Below are positions 16,401-24,247 of a stretch of 34,440 nucleotides of DNA, piece after piece; the stretch's first letter is position 1, and every line of letters begins with the position of its first letter. The stretch is from Pedobacter sp. ASV19 (GTDB lineage: Bacteria > Bacteroidota > Bacteroidia > Sphingobacteriales > Sphingobacteriaceae). The stretch covers positions 1 to 34,440 of the forward strand of contig NZ_JAELTV010000026.1 of the NCBI RefSeq assembly GCF_016429005.1, read 5' to 3'. The position numbers and the translations under genes were made by a program. Below the pieces are notes generated by a model. That model did no database searches. It saw only the letters and a list, made by a program, of their open reading frames with translations, and was not told the origin of the DNA.

Positions 16401-17909
16401 ACCATAAAGAAAGTGGAACCTTGGGTCATCATAGGCGTTAGTTCCCCAGATACCCTGCTGATAAGATGTCCTGCAGGTTGTTATCAGCACCAGGTTTCGT
16501 CGCTCCAGAAAATCCAGTTCCAGCTGTGGCAGATCCAGCGAAAGCCTTTCGTTCAATGCGCCCCTAGAATCGATCGCCTCGTTCAGACCGTCCAGTATAA
16601 AAGGAATCCTACGGTTATTAATCCTGCCCAGTTCATCCAGGCAATCCAAAAACTCTGCAAAAGAATACTCCGCCTTGATGTCCAGTAAAGCAAGAAACTG
16701 ATCGGCTAATGGATTGGAACTGGTTAACAAAATCGCTGGCAGAAATATAGCCGGTAAATCTGCATCAAGGTATTCCTTTGCCAAAGCAACCGCAAAATTA
16801 GTCTTACCATCACCACCATTGCCCAGAAAATGGGCTAAACGCCACTTCAGGGGCAGTCTGCTATGGCTCACATAATACTTCAGTTCCTCGATAAATTCAG
16901 AATAAATACGATCAACATCGGAAACCTTGGAAAACTGATCGATATTTTGCCTCTCCTTTTCCTTGTCGGTTTGGTCTATATGCTGCTGGTACCAGTTTCT
17001 TCTGAAATCGTCGAGTTCGGACACAATCGCCCTGAATGCCTCCAGCTCGGCAGAAAAATCCTGATCTGCCAGTTTATCTACAGAATTGGGAGTCAGATTA
17101 TCCAGCCTTTCCTTAAACTTCGGCAATAGCCCATCAGCTATGCCATTGAACTCCCCATATCGTTCCAGGTATTTGTTAAACAGGGACCTATAAATATCGT
17201 TGGTATAATTCAGTTTTTTCAGCTTCTTCTTTCCCTCATCCAGAAGCTCCGAAAGCTTTCTCGGGTAATAAGCGATGCGCTGGGTATTGAATTTCTCATT
17301 GCAAAGCAAGGGATTGACGTAATTGTACTCGAACTCCTCATTTGCAGTATATAAAAAGCTATCAAACTTGTTCTCCACCAGCGTATAAGCTTTTTTAAAA
17401 GCCAGAGAAAACCACTGCGGACTGAGTTCCAGGGCGTTGAAAAATGCTTGCTTCAATCCATTGAACATCGGCTGGTTCAAACGCTCGTGAATAAAACTTT
17501 CATTCCACACCACGATTTTGGCAGGATGTCCCGATGGTATATGCTTGCTCAGTTCGGACTTTACCCAAGTGTCCTCGTCCGGTGTCAAGTCCATAGGAAG
17601 GCAGAGGTACCATACCTCCATTAAAGGATGCAGGGAAGTTGCGCGCTGGAGAGAGGAAACGATCGCAGCTTTCCTCCCGCTCACGCTTAGCCTTGGAGAA
17701 CCTTCGTAATATTTGGCCTGCCAACCCCATTCTCTCCCATCCGGAAATGTCAGGTAAAATTCCACGCCATCTCCACCACCACTGTCATCTATTGGGGTGA
17801 ATACACCATCTTCGCCATGCATCCTGAAAGCAATTTGATAACACAGCTGCTCAAAACTCTTGGTTTTAGTGGTCTTATATGGCTGTAATCTATTCCAGTT
17901 TATACTCAT
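13458..17909 (-). CDS. Avs-like STAND NTPase with N-terminal Mrr-like nuclease domain
   Basis: 1483 aa. Residues 15-145 resemble a Mrr-type PD-(D/E)xK endonuclease: FEQLCYQIAFRM, DDSGGGDGVEFYL (D47), GWQAKYYEG (Q64-A-K66, the QxK form common in Mrr-like domains). Residues 150-340 are a helical linker. The NTPase follows: Walker A GNGGDGKT (363-370), Walker B IPFILDGLNEA (435-445), sensor LVLITTCRTSY. The remaining 900 residues are large, helical and acidic, as in the sensor part of antiviral STAND (Avs) proteins. The likely role is recognition of a phage protein followed by DNA degradation. It has its own promoter-like boxes 33-60 bases upstream, and is followed after 5 bases by a helical partner gene. 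I cannot place it in a named Avs type. Confidence 0.85.
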   Translation of the reverse strand: MSINWNRLQPYKTTKTKSFEQLCYQIAFRMHGEDGVFTPIDDSGGGDGVEFYLTFPDGREWGWQAKYYEGSPRLSVSGRKAAIVSSLQRATSLHPLMEVWYLCLPMDLTPDEDTWVKSELSKHIPSGHPAKIVVWNESFIHERLNQPMFNGLKQAFFNALELSPQWFSLAFKKAYTLVENKFDSFLYTANEEFEYNYVNPLLCNEKFNTQRIAYYPRKLSELLDEGKKKLKKLNYTNDIYRSLFNKYLERYGEFNGIADGLLPKFKERLDNLTPNSVDKLADQDFSAELEAFRAIVSELDDFRRNWYQQHIDQTDKEKERQNIDQFSKVSDVDRIYSEFIEELKYYVSHSRLPLKWRLAHFLGNGGDGKTNFAVALAKEYLDADLPAIFLPAILLTSSNPLADQFLALLDIKAEYSFAEFLDCLDELGRINNRRIPFILDGLNEAIDSRGALNERLSLDLPQLELDFLERRNLVLITTCRTSYQQGIWGTNAYDDPRFHFLYGFTNHEDKKKLVKTYFRHYKIQADLSFLSLERFTKPLYLKLFCESVNSVRSELKQVTLGFDSIYQIFEDFVALCDANVFRRIQKAGKLPPTAANKKLASRVLDKLGQQLWEQHQRAIPLEDLMVMADGKMVDDYQHSVTKALLDEELLFVRNWNDGEEHVHLTYDLLAGYFIAKHLLEVTDDFAVFFASDQAKLLVGDDYQHLHPNHEDILEGICSLLPIKKQVFLHDLFSTNRKKMSSVESHVFSKSIQATLLLSPAYIPAAQVDFLRELAENPNNFVRMFAFAEGVLFVSNHPFNFNFWASQLSKMAMNQRDSLWSEYLRGSLRESFMEELVMEFEELLSFPEHTKEQLEKIVLVAEFLKWSLTTTNRSLKEKSGGALFAMGISLPKLFFEQFYSAAAIGDPAVFEWMCGALYTATIYLVKGRLEGIRGDLRELAEFLRDQILSPNGRFATNHLGIRNYCVQTLRTLVKKVPEIGDSIDLDQVLQGLENLGIVVWQESEDPNEDEYRDGNSLIDYYFNKEKMPRIYRGLGSDFNKTPEYLAIQAKLRWRAYQLGYEFERFGELDKKIANSKHWGGEFSETDRYADKYIDIAFQEYCGFLDSRDSFENYQDMGYLRTFKPNYDPMAIDELDEDYMPQERFEVRNFIDTQVSLEAWGTDTAVPDLSDFLQRDDFQGKAGDWILMDSLVHQHDKSAQRQFYFKIDTVFVKNVELSKARMAFCDETELGRAANAIPYTEHVLASEVPDGESIPHNEWKQWRYSLSERPVENEYTRLALIQNGERLSEDESDLLWKSVVDNVRVIFLPRTASSAYHEHLVKFRKENGDQQETIEEALERMGIEVLEEKFTKQEIEPVEDEIEVFVPVRYHMGKVYLCKDLIDELELSSPQHSTDLLDSDGLLACFNYSYEVEYVDQETFTYLRRDLLKQYLVDNELTMFQIIWGERDYYPEDGDWDKVMRRRKDTFRSSFYQAIEYSSKVDKEN

Positions 17910-17941
17910 CAGTTCTTTCGATAAAATTAGTTGTCCCTACC

Positions 17942-17969
17942 CAAAGATAAGTCGCCCTGGTGCTACAAA
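17942..17969 (-). promoter_or_regulatory. Bacteroidota-type promoter for the Avs-like gene
   Basis: On the minus strand a TATCTTTG box (plus 17942-17949) matches the TAnnTTTG -7 consensus, and a TTTG (plus 17966-17969) lies 16 bases upstream of it. Start of transcription would fall about 25-30 bases before the ATG at 17909. This suggests that the second STAND gene can be transcribed independently of the one upstream. Confidence 0.55.
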
Positions 17970-18016
17970 ACTCCAGATGAAGCAGGAATTTATTAACACA
18001 GGATTAACAGCATCAA

Positions 18017-21000
18017 TTACTCCAAGGAATCCTCAAAGTCCCTGCGAAACTCCTGATCAATGCTTCGTTTCATGTATTCGGTATATTCATCCAGATATTT
18101 GATGTGTTCCGCGTAGTCAAGTACCCCCGGAAGGCTCATGACCATCTGCTTAAGGTCCTTTACCAACTGCTGCTCAGCTTTCAGCTTAGGGATGAAGCTG
18201 CCGGATATCGCACTGATTGACACAGAAAAGTAAATGCTGCGCAGGATCTCCAAGTCTTTGTTCAACAGCAGCAACCTCCTCATGACCGGAACAAATTCTT
18301 CAGGATATATGCTTAGCAGAATGTTTCCCACCATCATCATTTTCTGGCGCTCTGCAAAATACTTGTCTACGTACCTTTCGATGACCTCCATCGCCTTTGT
18401 CTTGGCCTGCTCGGTATTAGGATTGCGAACAAACAGCGTACTGGAACCGTGGCTAGAATTAGACCATACCGGTGATTTGGCAATGATGATGTCCAGGCAT
18501 CGGGTAATGATCGAATGATAGTCCTTCAGCTCCCAAAGACAATCCAGCTTGAACCGTTCAAACCTAAAGTTCAGGTAAGAATCGTTGACAGCCTTTCGCT
18601 CCAGGTATTCGATGATAAACTCATTTTCCAGCCTGATTACCGCCTCGAGCTGCTTACCATTGTAATCAAAGTTCCTGTCCAGATCCTTCAACTTGAAAAA
18701 AGCCCTTTTTAACAAATCCACATGACCTTCCAGGTGTTTTGCATTCTCGCTACAGAACTCGTACCCAAAAGCAATATGCTCGTCTTTCTTCTCCAGCATG
18801 AGCTGAGTCAGATACGATATGATGTTATGGTACTCCAGCTCCGCCAAACCGGTGGATGGCTTGTACTGATGCTGAAAACAGTTTTCAAATTTTAGGAAAT
18901 CGGCAAAGCGGTGGATATCCAGTTTTTTTTCCTGCTGTTTAAAACAGCCGATCAGAAATTGCGTGTAATCCAGGTTAACCTCCTCTTCGGGCAGTGCTTG
19001 CAAGAAGGCCATCGTCCAGAACGTTAATCCCTCAAAGCTGCGTCCTGCAAAAGTTGCAAGCAGTTCAGCAGGGCTTAACCACCCCTGGTTGATGATCCAA
19101 TGAAACAGCCTGGTCTGGAGTGAAAATACCACATCCCTCGAGAAAAACATCTCCAGTGCCAGCAGCAGTTCCTGCTTTCCTTTTTTGCCAATAGCGATGT
19201 AGACCTCCGTTGAAGCGCCTTCCAGCGTCCAATCGCCCTTTGAGCTCGATTGCAGCAGCAGATGGTCCATCGCAAGGATGAATTCCCTGATCTCTGTCCA
19301 GTTCATTTCATGGATATGATCCGCCAATTGCGCTTGCTTACGCTTCTGTTTCTCCTCCCAACCCAACGCTTCATCATAATCAAAGTCATTCCTCAATATT
19401 TTGGCCAGGGTCATCACCGGGGCGTCGATGAACGACTGCCAACTGGCAGGAACAGTCTCACCGGCATGCTCCAGATGCTCAGCAAGCTGGCGAACAAACC
19501 GGCAATCCCTGTAGTTCTCATTGCTCAAAAAGCCGCTCACCAACCTTTCGTAAATTGGAGCCTCAGCGATCCTTAGCTGTTCTGGAAAGTTGCCGTTGGG
19601 ATGTTTCAACTGACCAAGGATCTCCCAGGTCAATTTTTCCGACACAAAAAAACGGTCCAGCACACCTTCCAGCAACTGCTTTCTGAGAGCCTCCAGCTGC
19701 GGGGAATAGTGCAGATCGAAGTTTGTGATGTTGAACGTATGTCCCCTTCCCGACCGGAAGTCGGTAAAATGGATTCCCAACAGGACCTTAGCGACCTGTA
19801 GATATGCACCGTCTGCAATTTGTTTTTCCTTATCCCCCTGGAAATTCTGAGAAAGAAAATCAACCAAGACCTGTTGCCGCCCAAAGCCATGCTCCACATC
19901 CTCCCATTTATAGCCAAAATTGTCGACCATGAATTTTAGAAATTCCGGCAGCCTGGCCGGTTCCTTGGATACAAGCTCAAAACCGATCTCCAGCGAAGGC
20001 CTCAGCATCTCGGTATGGTGTGCCCAGAAATTGGTGATCAGTTCAAAATATTCGGTTTCCCTCAGGAAATCGTTAGCCTGAAAATCAAAATCCAGAAAAG
20101 GCGGTGGATCCGCTGGTGCATCGGTTAGCGATTTCACCCAGGAGCGTAAAAACAAGATCGCATCCATCTGCAGGTAGAACCAGAATAGCTTATAAAACTC
20201 ATACATTTGCTCATCTGCTGAAATGCCCTGAGATACTTTTTTCAAGTGCGGGACCACCAGGTCCCTTACAAATTCATAGTTGAAGGTATTGTTGACATCG
20301 ATCAGTGTGCTTCGCAGACGCGAGGGATGACTGGACAAAAACTCCCCTATCCAATCAGCGTAATTGAGAACACTGCTTTTTGGGTCCAGGAAACATTTAT
20401 AGAACGCATAGGTGGCTAGCACCTGGTCAGAAACCTTGGCCGTATCCTCTGCATATACATCCAGCACCTCGTGCCCGTGGAGCTCCAGGATCGCCGACCA
20501 GAGTTCAGACCAATCGATTCCGAATTTTTTACCCAGCAGCTCCTCTAGCTTAGCATTGTTACGCTCCAGCACCCCAAAGAAAGAAACGATAGCAATGGCC
20601 TGAAGACCGATCGGCTTTTGGAACAGCTCAATCTCCAGGGCAAGCTTTTCGAAGTACTTTTCGTACAGCTGAAGTGGTGAATCCAGGTAATTGGTCTGCG
20701 AATCCGGCTGTACGGACGCAGTAGCCATCAGCGCCATTCTTGCATTCCCCTTGGCAAGTTCTACAATTTTGTCGCGTACCATAGGATGGTATTTCAGCGC
20801 AGGAAGGGCAGCCAAAATGATTTCCCTAATGGTTTCATCTTTAAAACTTCCGATGCTAAGTTCCTGGTACCTGGAATCCATAAGCTTTCGCTCGACCAGA
20901 TGCTTGACATAATCCCTAGAGGTGATCACCAGTTTGAGTTTACTGGTCTTGGGCTTTTGCATGAAATCCAGCAGGTAGCTCAGGTTTTGGGCACTCTTGT

Positions 21001-21808
21001 TCGCATCGTCGAACAAAATGATGTAATCCTTTCCGTTCTGGAAAAGGTTCACAAAATCATCCCATAGCGGAACAGCAGAACTTTGGATAACGATCGGGAT
21101 AAAATTGTTCTTTTCGGTAAACGTAGACAGCACAGCTACCGCTAATTTGGATTTTCCGACACCTGCCGGCCCCGACAGCAGCAGGATATCGCTGGAAGCC
21201 AGAAACTTTTCGGCCTGTTCCAGCTCATCCTTGCGTCCGACAAAAGCATTGGTCAGCGACGGCTGCAGGCCACGGTTGGTCTTCTCCAAAAAATCCGGCA
21301 GGTTATAAATCTCTCCCTTCACGATCGTGACGCCCACATATTGTTCAGAAAGCCCCGGAAACCCGTAAATCTGCAATGGAAGGTTCTGGATATCAAAAAC
21401 AGTTAGCTCCGCTGAGGCATTGAACGAATGAACACGATCAGAAAGCGCTTTATGCTCTTCGGCCGATATTGTGCTGGTAAATGCCAGCACAACCTCCGTA
21501 ATCTCTGCAGCCTGGATCCCAGTTTTGGACTCATCAAAACAATGGTCCACATCTTTGAGCAGCTTATTGAAAAAGGTCTTTGATTCCCCAACCCGCTCCA
21601 GGGTAGTACATTCCACAAAACAGTATTTCCCATTATCCTGGAAAAAAGAATCAGGCGCACCCTTGCTGGTTTTTTCCTTGGCCACTACCGAACCGGGAGC
21701 AGAAATAAAAGTTTTCCCCTGTACATGCAGCAGGTGGTTGATCAGATCCTGGAAACGGGCCTGATTGATACCGGTAAGTCCGGCCTCAAGCTGTTTAATC
21801 AAATTCAT
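18017..21808 (-). CDS. STAND NTPase with degenerate PD-(D/E)xK-like N-terminus
   Basis: 1263 aa from the ATG at 21806-21808; a TTG at 21820 would add four residues but is a poorer start. Residues 15-75 resemble a restriction-like fold: FQDLINHLLHVQGK, SKGAPDSFF (P-D at 52-53), KYCFVECTT, where the usual E-x-K is E-C-T (E66). A C-terminal strand (AAEITEVVLAFTST) also fits such a fold. The NTPase follows: FVGRKDELEQ, Walker A GPAGVGKS (213-220), Walker B DYIILFDDAN, sensor LKLVITSRDY. Residues 330-1263 are long helical repeats. It is the first gene of the minus-strand run, 107 bases before the Avs-like gene, and is divergent from the PutAbiC-type gene. Possible role: a phage-sensing STAND switch whose effector may be non-nucleolytic. 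Confidence 0.8.
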   Translation of the reverse strand: MNLIKQLEAGLTGINQARFQDLINHLLHVQGKTFISAPGSVVAKEKTSKGAPDSFFQDNGKYCFVECTTLERVGESKTFFNKLLKDVDHCFDESKTGIQAAEITEVVLAFTSTISAEEHKALSDRVHSFNASAELTVFDIQNLPLQIYGFPGLSEQYVGVTIVKGEIYNLPDFLEKTNRGLQPSLTNAFVGRKDELEQAEKFLASSDILLLSGPAGVGKSKLAVAVLSTFTEKNNFIPIVIQSSAVPLWDDFVNLFQNGKDYIILFDDANKSAQNLSYLLDFMQKPKTSKLKLVITSRDYVKHLVERKLMDSRYQELSIGSFKDETIREIILAALPALKYHPMVRDKIVELAKGNARMALMATASVQPDSQTNYLDSPLQLYEKYFEKLALEIELFQKPIGLQAIAIVSFFGVLERNNAKLEELLGKKFGIDWSELWSAILELHGHEVLDVYAEDTAKVSDQVLATYAFYKCFLDPKSSVLNYADWIGEFLSSHPSRLRSTLIDVNNTFNYEFVRDLVVPHLKKVSQGISADEQMYEFYKLFWFYLQMDAILFLRSWVKSLTDAPADPPPFLDFDFQANDFLRETEYFELITNFWAHHTEMLRPSLEIGFELVSKEPARLPEFLKFMVDNFGYKWEDVEHGFGRQQVLVDFLSQNFQGDKEKQIADGAYLQVAKVLLGIHFTDFRSGRGHTFNITNFDLHYSPQLEALRKQLLEGVLDRFFVSEKLTWEILGQLKHPNGNFPEQLRIAEAPIYERLVSGFLSNENYRDCRFVRQLAEHLEHAGETVPASWQSFIDAPVMTLAKILRNDFDYDEALGWEEKQKRKQAQLADHIHEMNWTEIREFILAMDHLLLQSSSKGDWTLEGASTEVYIAIGKKGKQELLLALEMFFSRDVVFSLQTRLFHWIINQGWLSPAELLATFAGRSFEGLTFWTMAFLQALPEEEVNLDYTQFLIGCFKQQEKKLDIHRFADFLKFENCFQHQYKPSTGLAELEYHNIISYLTQLMLEKKDEHIAFGYEFCSENAKHLEGHVDLLKRAFFKLKDLDRNFDYNGKQLEAVIRLENEFIIEYLERKAVNDSYLNFRFERFKLDCLWELKDYHSIITRCLDIIIAKSPVWSNSSHGSSTLFVRNPNTEQAKTKAMEVIERYVDKYFAERQKMMMVGNILLSIYPEEFVPVMRRLLLLNKDLEILRSIYFSVSISAISGSFIPKLKAEQQLVKDLKQMVMSLPGVLDYAEHIKYLDEYTEYMKRSIDQEFRRDFEDSLE

Positions 21809-21966
21809 AAGCGCTATCAATAAATGGTACGGCTAAACTACTGAATTCGCTGAACGCTAAAAATCTATCACCGAAATACTTTTTCACAAAAGCCGCTTAA
21901 AATGCCAACCAAATGAAAAATCATTAACTTAGCCAGAAAACCGACAAACAAAAACACGACCATTTA

Positions 21967-23193
21967 ATGCACGCTCAAATCTATCTCAACATCCTGCTTC
22001 TTGCAATGGCTGCCATTGTACTATTTATACTCGGCAGGTTAAACCAGCTGAACGCCAAATTAGAACAGCACATCAAAAAATCAAGCTCAAAAATGGAAAT
22101 GGAAAGCAAATCTAAATGGTACATCTATGTACTGCTCATCTTCGCTTTCCTGGCTGTCATCTTCGCCTTTTGTGCACCGTACCTATACACAGACATCAGT
22201 GGGCTGAGTGATACCAAAGATACCGGCGCTATGGGAGATACTGTTGGAGGATTGATGAACCCCTATATTGCCCTGGCCGGAGTTATTTTAACAGGACTTG
22301 CATTCTATATGCAATACGAGGCCAACAAACAGCAACGTGCGCTTTTTCTGATCGAACAGGAAGAAAATAAGACGGAACTACAAGATCAGATTGACAGACA
22401 AAAGGATGAACGTAAGTTACAACAGTTTGAAGCTCAGTTTTACGAAATGATCCGACTCCACCGTGAGAATGTATCCGAAATGAAAATAGAAGGCTACGAC
22501 TTTACCCAAGATGATATCTTAATGTCGCAGCCAATGATAAAATTTGAAACTTCAACCGAAGGACGAAAAGTATTTATCACTATGAAAACTGAATTTGAAG
22601 CAATATTGAGTGCCTATACCAAACTCACCACACTCGATGATGAAGGTTTCAAGGCCTGTTACCATTTGTTTTTCTCAGGAATTGATAAATTTCAAACAAA
22701 TTATCCCAACCTGCGCCCCTTTGAGATTATCCTAAGATCCGCGCGCCAGGCACATCAATCTCCAACACTAAGTGAGGTTTTTGAAAATTCCGAAAGGAAA
22801 GAATTTGTCAAAGGAGTAGTGCTAAAATTTAACTACAAGCCGTTTGCAGGCCATGCCTCTAGATTGGGTCACTATTTTAGACATCTTTACCTCACTGTTA
22901 AGTCCGTCGTATTTAGTGATATACTGAAAACTGATGAAGAGAAAATGAGGTACCTGAAAATCCTGAGGGCGCAATTGTCGAACCACGAACAGATCATGTT
23001 GTTCTACAACTGGCTAAGCACGTTCGGCGGTGGATGGGAGAACAATGAACATCATTTTTTCACCGAATATAATATGATCCACAACCTCTGGCATGATGAA
23101 CTGCACCCGGATCCGTTCATCAAATCCAAGGTTGATTTCCTCAGGGAAAAAGCAAAATCTCTAGGTAATAATGATATCTATGAAATAGGCTAA
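21967..23193 (+). CDS. PutAbiC-type putative phage abortive infection membrane protein
   Basis: 408 aa. Three hydrophobic segments lie near the N-terminus: about 5-24 (LNILLLAMAAIVLFILG), 51-74 (WYIYVLLIFAFLAVIFAFCA) and 97-117. A charged coiled-coil (EQEENKTELQDQIDRQKDER) and a soluble helical domain follow, with FEAQFYEMIRLHRENV, GHYFRHLYLTVKSV and YLKILRAQLSNHEQIMLFYN. This order and these motifs match the putative phage abortive infection family (PF16872). The role is presumably to arrest infected cells from the inner membrane; the mechanism is not known. It is divergent from the STAND gene, with a 158-base shared upstream region, and ends at a clear terminator, so it is a stand-alone unit. 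Confidence 0.85.
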   Translation: MHAQIYLNILLLAMAAIVLFILGRLNQLNAKLEQHIKKSSSKMEMESKSKWYIYVLLIFAFLAVIFAFCAPYLYTDISGLSDTKDTGAMGDTVGGLMNPYIALAGVILTGLAFYMQYEANKQQRALFLIEQEENKTELQDQIDRQKDERKLQQFEAQFYEMIRLHRENVSEMKIEGYDFTQDDILMSQPMIKFETSTEGRKVFITMKTEFEAILSAYTKLTTLDDEGFKACYHLFFSGIDKFQTNYPNLRPFEIILRSARQAHQSPTLSEVFENSERKEFVKGVVLKFNYKPFAGHASRLGHYFRHLYLTVKSVVFSDILKTDEEKMRYLKILRAQLSNHEQIMLFYNWLSTFGGGWENNEHHFFTEYNMIHNLWHDELHPDPFIKSKVDFLREKAKSLGNNDIYEIG

Positions 23194-23204
23194 GTTAGCT
23201 AAAG

Positions 23205-23245
23205 CAAATCCAGCAAAGCTAAACTGCTGGATTTGTCTTTCTACT
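23205..23245 (+). terminator. Intrinsic terminator after the PutAbiC-type gene
   Basis: Perfect 11-bp stem CAAATCCAGCA (23205-23215) and TGCTGGATTTG (23225-23235) with a 9-base loop, then a T-rich tract. It begins 12 bases after the stop codon of the plus-strand gene. Confidence 0.82.
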
Positions 23246-23362
23246 TTTCAATCTGTGTCCCTCCTCGATACTCGCACGGATCGCCTCGATCATCTCTTCC
23301 AAAAACTTCGTATAACTTTTTCCCTTGCTGCTGAAATTTAAAGCAGAATAGCTGAGCGCGGA
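23219..23362 (-). pseudogene. Possible 3' remnant of an unidentified gene
   Basis: In the 292-base gap between the PutAbiC-type gene and the next gene, the minus strand carries a 47-codon open frame without a good start, running from a TAA at 23363-23365 to a TAG at 23219-23221. It reads SSKGKSYTKFLEEMIEAIRA, then SIEEGHRLKSRK. Its amphipathic, charged composition and codon pattern look coding. It is likely the C-terminal piece of a lost gene. I cannot name the family; it could be chance. Confidence 0.35.
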
Positions 23363-23458
23363 TTATATACAACCCCCTTTCACGAAAATTTCAATTTTAG
23401 TTATTCACACAGCAACACTTCCGGGTTAAACGAAACCAAAAATCTCCTCTTTATTGCG

Positions 23459-23466
23459 TAGATTTG
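23459..23466 (+). promoter_or_regulatory. TAnnTTTG -7 box for the membrane/AlbA/HEPN operon
   Basis: TAGATTTG matches the Bacteroidota -7 consensus exactly and lies 19 bases before the ATG at 23486, which would give a short leader. No clear TTTG -33 box is seen. It is a plausible promoter for the four-gene cluster. Confidence 0.4.
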
Positions 23467-23485
23467 ATAAATTACCATTCTCAAC

Positions 23486-24004
23486 ATGCAAGCTTTGAAT
23501 CCTTATTTCATTCCCGACATAGCCGCATTCATTTCCCTGGCTGCTGCCGTGATCAGCTATTACAATTTTACGCTGAATAAGACCTTGAACATCAAAAATC
23601 AGCTGTTCAACGAAAAACTCAAAAAGTACATCGAGCTCAGCCGGAAGCTTGCCGAATTTATCGAACTCCTGGATGTTGCTGGTCCAACACTCAACCAGTC
23701 GCAACGTGATCCCAGTGTCAAAGAACAGCTACTGGAACAGGCAGCAAAGGCAGATCACTTAGGCAAGGAGATTGAATACCTGGTGATCGATGCGCATATG
23801 CTAGTACCTGAAAAAATCATTAAGCAGCTGATGGAATTTGTGACCACCCAGAACATGGGCGGAAGTGATATCTCCGGAACGACAAATGAGCGGTATTGGA
23901 AAAACGATGAACTTTTCCGCGAGAAGGCAGAAGCACTAATCATTGCTTTTCGTGAAGATTTACATGTCGAAAAACTGAGTTTCACGCTTTCAAAATTTAA
24001 ATAG
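23486..24004 (+). CDS. Small membrane-anchored coiled-coil protein
   Basis: 172 aa. One hydrophobic segment near the N-terminus (about residues 12-30, AAFISLAAAVISYYNF) is followed by a long charged helical region (NIKNQLFNEKLKKYIELSRK onward) likely to form a coiled coil, then a helical C-terminus. The protein is presumably anchored in the inner membrane with its bulk in the cytoplasm. It is the first gene of a four-gene unit: 12 bases separate it from a two-membrane-segment protein, then come the AlbA_2-type and HEPN genes. No family recognised. In this context it may be a membrane sensor or scaffold for the downstream effectors. Confidence 0.75.
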   Translation: MQALNPYFIPDIAAFISLAAAVISYYNFTLNKTLNIKNQLFNEKLKKYIELSRKLAEFIELLDVAGPTLNQSQRDPSVKEQLLEQAAKADHLGKEIEYLVIDAHMLVPEKIIKQLMEFVTTQNMGGSDISGTTNERYWKNDELFREKAEALIIAFREDLHVEKLSFTLSKFK

Positions 24005-24016
24005 CACAAAAGACAC

Positions 24017-24247
24017 ATGTATATTTCTGCTTCAATATCCGGCAAAATTGTCCAAGGACTGATGTTTTCCAGAAAAGTGTTTGTACTAGCGGCATTTTCA
24101 ATCCTGTTTAGTGGTGTCCCGATATACGCGCTCGCCAAACAAAGTATCTGTTTAGTGATTATAGTTCTTTTTTGTGGCGGGTTCTTCGGCAACCTTTCTA
24201 TTTGGAAAAAGCACCCTTTGGGCTTTATCTTCGGGTTACAAATATGA
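24017..24247 (+). CDS. Small two-transmembrane-segment protein
   Basis: 76 aa. Two hydrophobic segments are visible, about residues 22-40 (VFVLAAFSILFSGVPIYALA) and 43-62 (SICLVIIVLFCGGFFG), with short basic ends. The ATG is 12 bases after the previous stop, and the stop TGA overlaps the ATG of the AlbA_2-type gene in an ATGA arrangement, which argues strongly for a real, translationally coupled gene despite its small size. It is probably an inner-membrane component of the same module. No homologous family recognised. Confidence 0.7.
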   Translation: MYISASISGKIVQGLMFSRKVFVLAAFSILFSGVPIYALAKQSICLVIIVLFCGGFFGNLSIWKKHPLGFIFGLQI

